Below, in pieces: positions 53,797 to 63,138 of a DNA stretch of 64,000 nt. Source of the DNA: Prochlorococcus sp. AH-736-L23 (GTDB lineage: Bacteria; Cyanobacteriota; Cyanobacteriia; PCC-6307; Cyanobiaceae); contig JAOIPS010000003.1 in NCBI GenBank assembly GCA_028141225.1, forward strand, positions 1 through 64,000, read 5' to 3'. Position numbers and translations under genes: made by a program. The notes under the pieces were generated by a model, which was not told the origin of the DNA, made no database searches, and was given only the letters and a program-made list of their open reading frames with translations. How positions within the stretch are numbered: the stretch's first letter is position 1; each line of letters starts with the position of its first letter.

Positions 53797-54552
53797 ATGA
53801 CCGAGTCAAATCAAGCAAATTTAACTGGTGCAAATAGACCAATTCAAATAATTCCTTCAGTTTTACCAGCAGATTGGGCAAATATGGGGGCATGTGTGAA
53901 AGAGCTTGAGGAAGCTGGGGTAGATAGGATTCAATTTGATGTAATGGATGGAAATTTCGTGCCAAATCTTACATTTGGTCCTGAAATGATTGCTGCATGC
54001 AGAAAATATTGCAATGTCCCTTTTGAAACTCAATTAATGGTTAGCCAGTACAACTGTGAAACCATGCTTGAATCTTACGTAAACGCTACAAAAGGGGCGA
54101 ATGGTGAACCAGGAGTAGTAATAGCTCATGCAGAAGCAAATATTCACTTGCATAGAGTTCTCGGCAGAATAAAAGATTTAGGAGGATCTCCTTCTGTAGC
54201 GTTAAACCCTCATACTCCTTTTGAAATGATTAAAAACATCATGGATATGGTTGATCATGTTTTGGTTATGACAGTTAATCCAGGCTTTGGAGGACAAGCT
54301 TATATACCAACAATGCTCAATAAAATCAGAGAAATAAGAAACTTTATTATCGAAAAAAACTTAAATGTCGACATTGAAGTTGATGGGGGGATAAAAGCAA
54401 ATTGGACTATTTCACAATGTGCTGATGCTGGTGCGAATTGTTTTATTGCAGGAAGTGGAATGTTTGCTTACCCCACATTAAAAGAGGGATGTGATGACTT
54501 GAGAAAAGTAGCACAAGAAGCACAAAAGGGTAATGTTCTTTCAGAACCTTAA
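53797..54552 (+). CDS. rpe: Ribulose-phosphate 3-epimerase
   Basis: Converts xylulose-5-phosphate and ribulose-5-phosphate in the Calvin cycle and pentose phosphate pathway. 251 residues with a short N-terminal extension. The TIM-barrel motifs IIPSVLPADWANMG, IQFDVMDGNFVPNLTFGPEM with catalytic Asp, VLVMTVNPGFGGQAYIPTMLNKI and IEVDGGIKANW are intact. Divergent from glpX, so the shared 187-base region probably carries two promoters. Confidence 0.94.
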   Translation: MTESNQANLTGANRPIQIIPSVLPADWANMGACVKELEEAGVDRIQFDVMDGNFVPNLTFGPEMIAACRKYCNVPFETQLMVSQYNCETMLESYVNATKGANGEPGVVIAHAEANIHLHRVLGRIKDLGGSPSVALNPHTPFEMIKNIMDMVDHVLVMTVNPGFGGQAYIPTMLNKIREIRNFIIEKNLNVDIEVDGGIKANWTISQCADAGANCFIAGSGMFAYPTLKEGCDDLRKVAQEAQKGNVLSEP

Positions 54553-54576
54553 TAAATATTCTGAGTGATTATCAAA

Positions 54577-55506
54577 TTATCCAAAGATCCAGCCATAACT
54601 ATGTAACCCTATTCCTAAGAAATTAACACCTAAATAACATACTAAAACCACTAAAAAGCCTGTAGATGCCAATAATGCCGGTCTTCGTCCTTGCCAACCC
54701 TTACTTATTCTCATATGCAGATAAGCGGCATAAAATAACCATGAGATAAATGCCCACGTTTCTTTTGGATCCCAACTCCACCATGTGCCCCAAGCCTCAT
54801 TAGCCCAAACCGCGCCTGAAATTAAACCAAGAGTCAAAAGAACAAAGCCTATTAATATAGAGCGATAACTTAATGTATCTAATTCTTCTGAATGAGAAAA
54901 TTCAATAGATTCAACTAAATCATTTAAAGGATGGTTATTAGAAATTTTAAACCCTCCAACACCTGTCGAACTACTTCTGATTTGAAGCGGAATATTTTTA
55001 TTAACGAACAAAACTGAAACTGAAAGTAAAGAACCTATTATTAATGCAGCATAACTAAGCATTACAACACTAACATGCATAATTAACCAACTAGATCTTA
55101 AAGCTGGAACCAAGTTGGATGATACTTTCAAATCGTCAGGCAACACAAAGCAGGCAAAGGCCACAGTTAGTAACTCAATAGGTATGGCAATTGAGGGAAT
55201 TATTGGAGATTGATATTCCCTTTCAATCAATAGTTGTCCCATTGTGATCCCCCAAGTAAGAAAATAAAGAGATTCATATAAATTGCTAATAGGAAAGTGT
55301 CCAGAAATTGACCACCTAAAAAGTAATTGTAAAGATATGAATAAATTCACTAAGATCGTTAGGAGTCTCACGGTGAAAGAAGACTTTTTTTTAAAAACTG
55401 CAACTAATGATATGGGTAAGTTAACTAATAAAAAATAAAAGACTAATAGACCCAGGACGGAAACTGGGTCATATATTAAATTTTTAAAAAGATTATCTAG
55501 TATCAT
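54577..55506 (-). CDS. ccsA: Cytochrome c biogenesis protein CcsA
   Basis: System II haem-handling membrane protein for c-type cytochromes, 309 residues with about eight hydrophobic helices. The tryptophan-rich motif ANEAWGTWWSWDPKETWAF is diagnostic, and conserved His residues are near it (AYLHMRISKGWQG and later LGIGLHSYGW). It attaches haem to cytochromes such as c6 and f in the lumen, with Ccs1 encoded elsewhere. It is convergent with rpe, 24 bases apart. Confidence 0.93.
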   Translation of the reverse strand: MILDNLFKNLIYDPVSVLGLLVFYFLLVNLPISLVAVFKKKSSFTVRLLTILVNLFISLQLLFRWSISGHFPISNLYESLYFLTWGITMGQLLIEREYQSPIIPSIAIPIELLTVAFACFVLPDDLKVSSNLVPALRSSWLIMHVSVVMLSYAALIIGSLLSVSVLFVNKNIPLQIRSSSTGVGGFKISNNHPLNDLVESIEFSHSEELDTLSYRSILIGFVLLTLGLISGAVWANEAWGTWWSWDPKETWAFISWLFYAAYLHMRISKGWQGRRPALLASTGFLVVLVCYLGVNFLGIGLHSYGWIFG

Positions 55507-55619
55507 CCAAGAAAATTTATCTATTTTTTAAATTTTATGACAAACAAATAATAATTTAAATCATACCTATTTGAGTAAATCTTTAATAATAAAGTTTTAA
55601 TTTATTTTGTAAAAGCATT

Positions 55620-56348
55620 TCAAAGTTTAAAATTATCTCCTAAATAATATTTCTTCACTATTGGATTGCCAGCTAATTCACTTGATGATCCGTTAGCTAA
55701 GATTTTTCCCTCACTTAATACATATGATTTGTTTGTAATTAAAAGGGTTTCCCTTACATTATGGTCTGTAATAAGAATCCCCACCCCGTCACTACTTAAT
55801 CTAAGAATTAGTTTCTTTAAATCATTAACAGCTAGAGGATCGATCCCAGCAAACGGTTCGTCTAATAACAAATATTTAGGTCCTTTCCTACCCACAGTAA
55901 GGGCCCTGGCTATTTCGCACCTCCTCCTCTCTCCTCCTGAAAGTTGATAACCATAATTATCTACAAAATTATTCAAATTAAATTCATTAATTAATTGTTC
56001 TCTTCTATTTCTAATTACCGCTCTACTATAAGACGAATTTTGCAACGCCAAATCTATATTATCCTTAACAGTGAGGTCTCTAAATATACTCGCTTCCTGA
56101 GTTAAATAACCCAGCCCAAGTCTTGATCTTATTGGGAGAGGAAGATTGGTTATATTTTTACCATTCATAAAAATTTCACCTTTATCAGGCTTTATATTCC
56201 CAACTGCAAGGTTAAAAGTAGTAGTTTTACCAGCTCCGTTAGGTCCCATTAAACCTACAACTTCCCCTGGATTTACAGTTACGGATACATCATTTAAGAT
56301 TGATCTTCCTTTAATTGAAAGAGATACATTATTGATTTTTAGGTACAT
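55620..56348 (-). CDS. lptB: Lipopolysaccharide export ABC ATPase LptB
   Basis: Powers LPS transport from the inner membrane with LptF/LptG. 242 residues. Walker A GPNGAGKTT is at about residues 35-43, GYLTQEASIFRDLTVKDNI is LptB-specific, the signature is LSGGERRRCEIARAL, Walker B is LLLDEPFAGIDPLAV and the H-loop is LITDHNVRETL. Cyanobacteria have an outer membrane, so the role is expected. It follows a 113-base AT-rich gap upstream of ccsA. Confidence 0.9.
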   Translation of the reverse strand: MYLKINNVSLSIKGRSILNDVSVTVNPGEVVGLMGPNGAGKTTTFNLAVGNIKPDKGEIFMNGKNITNLPLPIRSRLGLGYLTQEASIFRDLTVKDNIDLALQNSSYSRAVIRNRREQLINEFNLNNFVDNYGYQLSGGERRRCEIARALTVGRKGPKYLLLDEPFAGIDPLAVNDLKKLILRLSSDGVGILITDHNVRETLLITNKSYVLSEGKILANGSSSELAGNPIVKKYYLGDNFKL

Positions 56349-56442
56349 TTTCCTTGAGATCGATTAGTTTTGTTGTTTTCTTTAAAAAAAAATGAAATAG
56401 AAAATAATAATTTAATTGAAGATAAAGATATATTCATATTCA

Positions 56443-56811
56443 TCAAAGAGGTTTCAAAAAAGGCTTATCGTTCTCATTTAGTAGCTCTTTATATTGTAAT
56501 TTCCTCAATAAATTTTCCAAACATTTGCAGAAGGATTCAAGATCAATTCCTAGATTAATGTTTGTTCTAGTTTTTATTCTACCTAAACCCTCTCCGAGCA
56601 AAATAGTAGCTCCATTTAAATTCCCCTTACTTAAGTGAAACTGAGAAACAGATACTTGTAAAATTCCCTGGATAACTTGTCTTTCATCACCATCAACGGA
56701 ATTCCATATTTCTTCAAAAGCATCATGGGCCTCATACCATTCATGATTATTAAAGAGATTTAAAGCCGTAAAAAGAGAATCCTTTAAACTTTTTGTACTT
56801 TCTTCGTTCAT
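56443..56811 (-). CDS. DUF309 protein
   Basis: 122 residues, helical, with no membrane helix. DUF309 signature FNNHEWYEAHDAFEEIWNSVDGDERQVIQGILQVSVSQFHLSKGN is complete at about residues 19-62. The family is a small all-helical fold of unknown function, often next to unrelated genes. It lies four bases after typA on the same strand and could be cotranscribed. It is divergent in no sense from lptB, which lies on the same strand after 94 bases. Confidence 0.8.
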   Translation of the reverse strand: MNEESTKSLKDSLFTALNLFNNHEWYEAHDAFEEIWNSVDGDERQVIQGILQVSVSQFHLSKGNLNGATILLGEGLGRIKTRTNINLGIDLESFCKCLENLLRKLQYKELLNENDKPFLKPL

Positions 56812-56815
56812 GAAA

Positions 56816-58612
56816 CTAATTTTTTTTCTTTTTATATATTTTTCTCATTCTTATTGAATCAGGTGTTACCTCTAGCATTTCATCTGGGCCAATATACTCG
56901 AGTGCTCTTTCAAGGGTAATATCAACAGGTGACTGCAAAGTATCAAGTTCTTCTGCCCCTGCAGACCTCATATTAGTCAATTGCTTAGTTTTACATATAT
57001 TCAATTCAAGATCTTGAGGTCGATTATTCTCCCCAATGATCATCCCCTTATAAACTTTAACTCCAGGTTTAATAAAATAGACTCCCCTATCCTCAGCATT
57101 CTTTAATGCATAAAATGTGGCCACACCTTCCTCAAAAGCTATAAGGACTCCATTTCTTCTAGTTTCAAAATCTCCTGTTTTAGGTTTATATTCATAAAAT
57201 GAGTGACTCATGATGCCCTCACCTCTTGTTATCCTAACAAATTCACCACGAAATCCAATTAGACCTCTTGATGGTACAAGAAACTCTAATTGAGTTCTCC
57301 CATCTGAACTTGTCTGCATATTTTTCATCTCTGCCTTTCTAGATCCAAGTTTTTCTATACAAGAACCAACGGATACTTCAGGCACATCAAGGACCAAAGT
57401 CTCTATAGGCTCACATTCAACATTATCGATTTCTCTAAAAATTACTTGAGGTTGCGAGATTTGGAACTCAAACCCTTCTCTTCTCATAGTTTCAATTAAA
57501 ATTCCTAAATGTAACTCTCCTCTTCCTGAGACTGAAAACCTATCAGGAGAATCAGTTTCTTGGACCCTTAGTGCAACATTTGTTAAAAGTTCCCTTTCCA
57601 ATCTATTTTTTAATTGTCTACTAGTAACAAATTTCCCTTCTTTACCTGCAAATGGAGAATCGTTTACAACAAAAGTCATATTTAAGGTGGGTTCATCAAC
57701 TTTGATTAATGGAAGTGGATGGGGAGATTCTGGACATGCTATGGTCTCACCAATATTGACGTCATCGAAACCAGAAACGGCAACGATATCTCCTGCGAAT
57801 GCTTCATTTATATCAATTCTTTGTAATCCTTCAAATCCTAAAAGCTTACTAACCTTACTTTTAATAGTTTTTCCGTTTTCTTTAATTAAACTAGCCTGTT
57901 GGCCATTTTTTATAGTCCCATTGTGGATCTTTCCAATTACTATTCTGCCCAAGAAATCAGAATAGTCTAAAGTAGTTATTTGTAGCTGAAGAGGCTTATT
58001 AGAGTCACCTACTGGAGGAGGGACGTGTCTTATAATAGCCTCAAAAAGAGGCATCATATTGTCACTATCAGATTCCATCTCTTCTTTTGCAAAACCTGAT
58101 AAGCCACTCCCAAAAAGATAAGGGAAATCACATTGATCATCATCTGCTCCTAATTCCAAAAACAAATCAAGGACCTTATCAATTGCTATTTCTGGTACTA
58201 CTCGTGGTCTATCAATTTTATTTACGAAAACGATAGGCCTAAGTCCTTTTTCTAATGCTTTTTTCAAAACAAATCTTGTTTGAGGCATAGGTCCCTCATT
58301 TGCATCAACTATAAGCAGACAACCATCGACCATTCCCAAAACCCTCTCAACTTCTCCTCCAAAATCAGCATGTCCAGGTGTATCTATAATGTTAATTCTG
58401 GTATCTTTATAGTTAACTGCAGTATTTTTTGAGAGAATTGTTATCCCCCTTTCTCTTTCAAGATCATTCGAATCCATTACGCATGTAGGAATAACTTCAT
58501 TGTCTCTAAATATTCCTGACTGAGATAACAACGCGTCTACAAGAGTTGTTTTGCCATGATCTACGTGGGCAATAATTGCAACATTCCTAATTTCTTTTAT
58601 CAATGATGACAT
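56816..58612 (-). CDS. typA: Ribosome-associated GTPase TypA/BipA
   Basis: Translational GTPase involved in stress and cold adaptation and in ribosome assembly. 598 residues. P-loop [15 protein letters not shown] is near the N-terminus, switch [18 protein letters not shown], then FVNKIDRP for guanine specificity, and domains III and V with [19 protein letters not shown]. The C-terminal [17 protein letters not shown] matches TypA and not EF-G. It starts 130 bases away from the VanY-like gene, both on the minus strand. Confidence 0.95.
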   Translation of the reverse strand: MSSLIKEIRNVAIIAHVDHGKTTLVDALLSQSGIFRDNEVIPTCVMDSNDLERERGITILSKNTAVNYKDTRINIIDTPGHADFGGEVERVLGMVDGCLLIVDANEGPMPQTRFVLKKALEKGLRPIVFVNKIDRPRVVPEIAIDKVLDLFLELGADDDQCDFPYLFGSGLSGFAKEEMESDSDNMMPLFEAIIRHVPPPVGDSNKPLQLQITTLDYSDFLGRIVIGKIHNGTIKNGQQASLIKENGKTIKSKVSKLLGFEGLQRIDINEAFAGDIVAVSGFDDVNIGETIACPESPHPLPLIKVDEPTLNMTFVVNDSPFAGKEGKFVTSRQLKNRLERELLTNVALRVQETDSPDRFSVSGRGELHLGILIETMRREGFEFQISQPQVIFREIDNVECEPIETLVLDVPEVSVGSCIEKLGSRKAEMKNMQTSSDGRTQLEFLVPSRGLIGFRGEFVRITRGEGIMSHSFYEYKPKTGDFETRRNGVLIAFEEGVATFYALKNAEDRGVYFIKPGVKVYKGMIIGENNRPQDLELNICKTKQLTNMRSAGAEELDTLQSPVDITLERALEYIGPDEMLEVTPDSIRMRKIYKKKKN

Positions 58613-58741
58613 TTATAAATCTAAATAACATAGTAGATTAACTTTAATAAGGCTAACTCAAAGAATGCTTATTATGAGAATTTTCTCTTTAATACTTTGA
58701 AAAAAATAATCATATTGAATAATTTAATTAATTAATTAGGT

Positions 58742-59455
58742 TTATGATTTTCTATTTGAACTTTCAAAAATTTTTAAAGCTTCAATTGAACCCTCATATC
58801 TCCAATGCCAAGGTTCATAATCTATAAATTTATTATCTTTGGTGAACGATAACTTAAAATGAAATTTAGCTGCATTCTTAATTAACCATCTAAAAGCGTC
58901 AGTATTTTCGAATTCGGTCTCAAAGTCTGTTTCTCTTTGAGTAGCGTCACCAATATCAATTGCAAAACCAGTACTATGTTCAGAATATCCAGGTGGAGCT
59001 GAAACTCTTGCTCTTTCTACAGCTTCCTGATTTCTAAGTGATTTAAGAGAATAGAAGATTTCGTTTTGCAAATTTATTGATCTATAACCACTTAAGAAAA
59101 CTAAGTATATCCCATTCTTTTTTGCTTCATCTCTCATCTCTAACAAAGAATCACGCATATCAATATGAACTTGAATATTGGGCTCAATTAAAACTAGTTT
59201 CTCCTTAGGAATTTCCGCATAGGGTAAATGGCCTAAAATTCTATGGTCATGATTTATCTGAGCTTGAAAATTGATATTGCCAAGAGATCCTATTTCTATA
59301 TTTCTAATTAATCGCAAAACAAGGAGAGAAAAAAGGAGACAAAGAAATGGAGAAACTATTAATAATTTTTTAAATAATATTGAGTTGGAATTATTTAAGT
59401 AGATTCTTTTGGCTGGAGGTATATCAACTTGACTTAAATCTTTGTTTTGTTCCAA
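58742..59455 (-). CDS. D-alanyl-D-alanine carboxypeptidase, VanY type (M15B)
   Basis: 237 residues, TTG start. An N-terminal membrane helix (FKKLLIVSPFLCLLFSLLVLRLI) anchors the enzyme, and the periplasmic domain holds the M15B zinc site: SEHSTGFAIDIG with His and Asp ligands, and EPWHWRYEG with the catalytic Glu and last zinc His. It trims pentapeptide stems of peptidoglycan in the periplasm. It is divergent from chlP across a 112-base region. Confidence 0.88.
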   Translation of the reverse strand: MEQNKDLSQVDIPPAKRIYLNNSNSILFKKLLIVSPFLCLLFSLLVLRLIRNIEIGSLGNINFQAQINHDHRILGHLPYAEIPKEKLVLIEPNIQVHIDMRDSLLEMRDEAKKNGIYLVFLSGYRSINLQNEIFYSLKSLRNQEAVERARVSAPPGYSEHSTGFAIDIGDATQRETDFETEFENTDAFRWLIKNAAKFHFKLSFTKDNKFIDYEPWHWRYEGSIEALKIFESSNRKS

Positions 59456-59567
59456 TATTTATATGTGAAGCTGGAAAACATATTTCGATATTAACTATTA
59501 TTTTACGAAATGCACTTTTATAAGCAAAAAAGATGTAGTTTTTATATACAGTATTATTTTTTTTCAT

Positions 59568-60908
59568 ATGTTGAGGGTAGCGGTTATTGGTGGAGGTCCA
59601 AGTGGTTCATGTGCTGCAGAAATACTTGCTAAAGCTGGAATAAAAACTTGGCTCTTCGAGAGGAAATTAGATAATGCAAAACCATGTGGTGGAGCGATTC
59701 CACTTTGCATGGTCGAAGAATTTGATTTACCTGAGTCAATTATTGATAGAAAAGTAAGACATATGAGAATGATATCTCCATCAAATAGAGAAGTAGATAT
59801 CAGTTTAGATAGAGTTTATGGGAAAAGTGATAATGAATTTATTGGGATGTGTAGAAGAGAAGTTATGGATGCCTTTATGCGAAACAGAGCATCAGATCTT
59901 GGCGCTACACTAATAAATGGATTAGTTACTTCTATTGATACTGGCGATAATAATCAAGGGCCATATAAGCTTTCCTACTCAGATTTTACGAATGGAGATA
60001 AAAAAGGGGAACTCAAAGAGCTTACTGTTGATCTTTTGATCGGAGCTGATGGAGCCAACAGCAGAGTCGCAAAAGCAATGGACGCAGGAGATTACAAAGT
60101 TGCCATAGCATTTCAGGAGAGAATCAAATTGCCTAAGGAAGAAATGAGTTACTACGAAGATCTTGCTGAAATGTATGTCGGAACTGATGTTTCTCCTGAT
60201 TTTTATGGGTGGGTATTCCCTAAATATGATCATGTTGCTGTGGGCACTGGAACCATGCAAAAGAATCAGTCATTAATTAAAGGGCTTCAAGAAGGTGTAA
60301 GAAATAGAGCAAAGAAAAGACTTGTTAATGGTGAAGTAATAAAAGTAGAAGCTCACACCATCCCTGAGCATCCAAGGCCAAGAAGAGTAGTTGGGAGAAT
60401 GGCATTGGTTGGTGATGCAGCTGGTTATGTTACAAAAAGTTCTGGAGAGGGTATTTATTTTGCTGCAAAAAGCGGAAGAATGTGTGCTGAAGAAATTGTT
60501 GAAGCATCAAAAAACGGTCAAGTAATTCCATCAGAGAAAGATTTAAAAAACTATCTTAAAAAATGGGACAAAAAATATGGCACAACTTATAAGGTGCTAG
60601 AAATCCTTCAAAATATTTTCTACAGAAATGATTCTGCAAGAGAAGCATTTGTTGAAATGTGTGATGACATGGATGTACAAAGACTTACTTTTGATAGTTA
60701 TTTATACAAAAAAGTTGTCTCTATGAAACCATTACAACAACTTAAAATTACTATGCTTACACTTGGTTCAATTTTAAGAGGGAAAGCCCTAGCGCCTTTA
60801 AAATATAAACCCGTGGATAGTGCTGTTAGGGAAAATAAAGAAGTAGAAAAAATGCTAGAAAATTATTCAATAAAGGGAGGAATTAAAGTTAAGAGTTCAA
60901 AAGTGTAA
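59568..60908 (+). CDS. chlP: Geranylgeranyl reductase (chlorophyll phytyl formation)
   Basis: Reduces geranylgeranyl to phytyl for chlorophyll and tocopherol. 446 residues. The FAD motif is VIGGGPSGSCAAEILAKAG at the N-terminus. FERKLDNAKPCGGAIPLCMVEEFDLPE is the ChlP-specific segment, and GDAAGYVTKSSGEGIYFAAKSGRMCAE is the second FAD-binding region. A near-universal cyanobacterial gene and a strong marker for phototrophy. Its 3' end overlaps glyS by 20 bases. Confidence 0.96.
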   Translation: MLRVAVIGGGPSGSCAAEILAKAGIKTWLFERKLDNAKPCGGAIPLCMVEEFDLPESIIDRKVRHMRMISPSNREVDISLDRVYGKSDNEFIGMCRREVMDAFMRNRASDLGATLINGLVTSIDTGDNNQGPYKLSYSDFTNGDKKGELKELTVDLLIGADGANSRVAKAMDAGDYKVAIAFQERIKLPKEEMSYYEDLAEMYVGTDVSPDFYGWVFPKYDHVAVGTGTMQKNQSLIKGLQEGVRNRAKKRLVNGEVIKVEAHTIPEHPRPRRVVGRMALVGDAAGYVTKSSGEGIYFAAKSGRMCAEEIVEASKNGQVIPSEKDLKNYLKKWDKKYGTTYKVLEILQNIFYRNDSAREAFVEMCDDMDVQRLTFDSYLYKKVVSMKPLQQLKITMLTLGSILRGKALAPLKYKPVDSAVRENKEVEKMLENYSIKGGIKVKSSKV

Positions 60909-63051
60909 AGTCGGCAATTTTTAGAGAATAATTTCTAATTAAGCTCAACAAATTGAGTCTATTATTTCTTATTTTTAAATCCTCTGACATTATTAGGACT
61001 CCCTTTTCATTATCAAATAAATCCTCGATAGTGTTGACATTAATCTCAAACAAATTTAGAAGTTCCAAATAATTGCAATAACCTTCTGAAAAAAGTTTTT
61101 CTAATTCTCCAATAAATTCAAAAACTTTGAATTCACAATCTTTTTCAAAAAGTTTTGTGTTTACATAATCTCTTGTTGAGAGAACGTCTCTTGAAATATC
61201 ACTTTTATTTGCTAATTTGCTTACCCTAGTAATTACCTTCTGGATTTCAACAAAATTATCCTTTTCGTTAAAATTGACAATAGAGTAAATCCTATTTTTA
61301 AGATCAACAATATTCAATACTCTTTTTTGAGATAATTTATCAGAAGAGCAAACAGCCTTTATTAATTCTTTGCTTAGTGATATTTCTTCTAGATGATTAA
61401 CAATTCTTTGAACTAAAAATTCATTTAAATCATTAAATACTGTTTCTCTTGAGAAGTTTAAATTCGGAAATACGATTTCCCAAAAATCAATAAGTTCGTT
61501 GAATAATTTATCTAAAGGTAAATCAAGTTCATAATCCCAAATTATTTTAATCACTCCATTCAAATTTCTTCTTAAAGCATAAGGATCAGATGATCCACTA
61601 GGACGTTTACCAGAAATAAATATACTTATTAAAGTTTCGACCTTATCTGCTATGGAAACTATTGCACCATATTTTGTGGAGGGCAAAGCATCTTTATAAA
61701 AAGAAGGCAAATAATGTTCAGCGACAGCCAAGCAAACATCCTCATTAAACCCCTCATATTTAAGATATTTACCACCCATTATTCCTTGCAGCTCAGGGAA
61801 TTCGAAAACAATTTCGCTACATAAGTCGTTTTTACAGTATTTAGCAGCTTCTATTATTTTTTTTTCTTCTAAAGACTTATCATTTAAAAATTTAAGAATT
61901 TTTTTAGTAACTTCCTCTATCCTTTCTACCCTCTGAAATATATTTCCAAGTCCTTTTAAATATGAAACAGATTTAAGCTTTTCATTTCTTTCGATTGAAG
62001 CAACTTTTTTGTCACTTTCTACGAAAAACTTTGCATCTGAAAACCTTGCCCTTAATACTTTCTCATTACCTTTGGCAATATTATTATTTGATTCTTCAAG
62101 ACCATTTGAAATAACGCAGAAAGTTGTACTAATACTTTTTTCAGAGCTTAAATCTAGTTTAGAAAAACTTTCGTTTTTAAATAAAAGAGGAACGTATCTC
62201 TGATGAATTTTCATGACTGTTGAGAGAACTTCAACCGGAAGATCAAGAAATTCATTACTAAATTTGCCAATAATTAAGTCTGGCCATTCAACTAAATCAG
62301 TTAGTTCATTTAGTAATCCTTCTGATAGATCAGGTTTCAGATTTAAAGATTTAGATGCCTGATTTATTAAACTTTCAATTTTTTCTTTTCTTTCTTTTCG
62401 AATAGCTATTACTCTATTTCGTTTCAATAATTCAAAAAAATCATCAGGATTCTGAACTTCTAATACTTCATTGATTAACCTATGACTTTTTGTTTTATTA
62501 CTTATTTTGATTTTTGGATCACATTCATCAAATTCAAAATCAAGAATTTCATCATTATAAATAGAGGCAATCCATCTAATAGGCCTTGAAAATTTTATGT
62601 TCCCACCCCCCCATTTCATAAATCGAGGACCTTGAAGACTCTTTACTAATTTTGGGATAATCGAAGACAAAGAAATTTTTGTTGATATTCCTTTCTCAAT
62701 TTTCTTTCCAAATACAAAATCTCCCTTTTCCGTGTTTTTTATTTCTAGCTCACCTACATCTATATCTAGACTATTAGCAAATCCTAAAGCAGCATTAGTA
62801 GGACATCCATTTAAATAGGCTAAATTTGCTTTAGGCCCTTTTCTTTCTATTATCTTATCTTCTGCATAATCAACTAAACCTTCGAGAATTAGAACTATCC
62901 TCCTTGGTGTGGAGGTAACAACTATTTGTTCGAATTTGATTAACTTTTTATCCAATTCAAATTCTATTAGAGATTTAAATTGCTCTAGAACAGAATGAGA
63001 AAATTTTGCGGGCAACTCTTCTGTTCCTATCTCAAGTAAATATTTAGACAA
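60889..63051 (-). CDS. glyS: Glycyl-tRNA synthetase beta subunit
   Basis: Beta subunit of the bacterial tetrameric glycyl-tRNA synthetase, involved in tRNA binding. 720 residues, TTG start. LLEIGTEELPAKFSHSVLEQF opens the protein, then RRIVLILEGL, GPKANLAYLNG and GKRPSGSSDPYALRRNLNGVIKIIWD, which is diagnostic. A C-terminal anticodon-binding-like domain follows. glyQ is elsewhere. It is divergent from sir by 87 bases and overlaps chlP at the 3' end. Confidence 0.94.
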   Translation of the reverse strand: MSKYLLEIGTEELPAKFSHSVLEQFKSLIEFELDKKLIKFEQIVVTSTPRRIVLILEGLVDYAEDKIIERKGPKANLAYLNGCPTNAALGFANSLDIDVGELEIKNTEKGDFVFGKKIEKGISTKISLSSIIPKLVKSLQGPRFMKWGGGNIKFSRPIRWIASIYNDEILDFEFDECDPKIKISNKTKSHRLINEVLEVQNPDDFFELLKRNRVIAIRKERKEKIESLINQASKSLNLKPDLSEGLLNELTDLVEWPDLIIGKFSNEFLDLPVEVLSTVMKIHQRYVPLLFKNESFSKLDLSSEKSISTTFCVISNGLEESNNNIAKGNEKVLRARFSDAKFFVESDKKVASIERNEKLKSVSYLKGLGNIFQRVERIEEVTKKILKFLNDKSLEEKKIIEAAKYCKNDLCSEIVFEFPELQGIMGGKYLKYEGFNEDVCLAVAEHYLPSFYKDALPSTKYGAIVSIADKVETLISIFISGKRPSGSSDPYALRRNLNGVIKIIWDYELDLPLDKLFNELIDFWEIVFPNLNFSRETVFNDLNEFLVQRIVNHLEEISLSKELIKAVCSSDKLSQKRVLNIVDLKNRIYSIVNFNEKDNFVEIQKVITRVSKLANKSDISRDVLSTRDYVNTKLFEKDCEFKVFEFIGELEKLFSEGYCNYLELLNLFEINVNTIEDLFDNEKGVLIMSEDLKIRNNRLNLLSLIRNYSLKIADFTLLNS

Positions 63052-63074
63052 GAAAAAAATATGACTTCACTTAC

Positions 63075-63080
63075 TATAAT
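63075..63080 (+). promoter_or_regulatory. Candidate -10 box of the sir gene
   Basis: TATAAT at 63075-63080 is a perfect -10 element, 58 bases before the TTG start of sir. No good -35 is found at the normal 17-base spacing, which is common in AT-rich Prochlorococcus promoters. It lies in the 87-base divergent region with glyS. Confidence 0.35.
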
Positions 63081-63138
63081 TTACTACCAGTTAAATAAGC
63101 TTTTCGCTAATGTATAAAAAGAGATATGTTTTGGTCCT

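Noticed and set aside
56370..56558. 62-residue plus-strand ORF in front of the DUF309 gene's end
   Set aside because: Mostly antisense to the DUF309 gene and lacks any recognisable feature.
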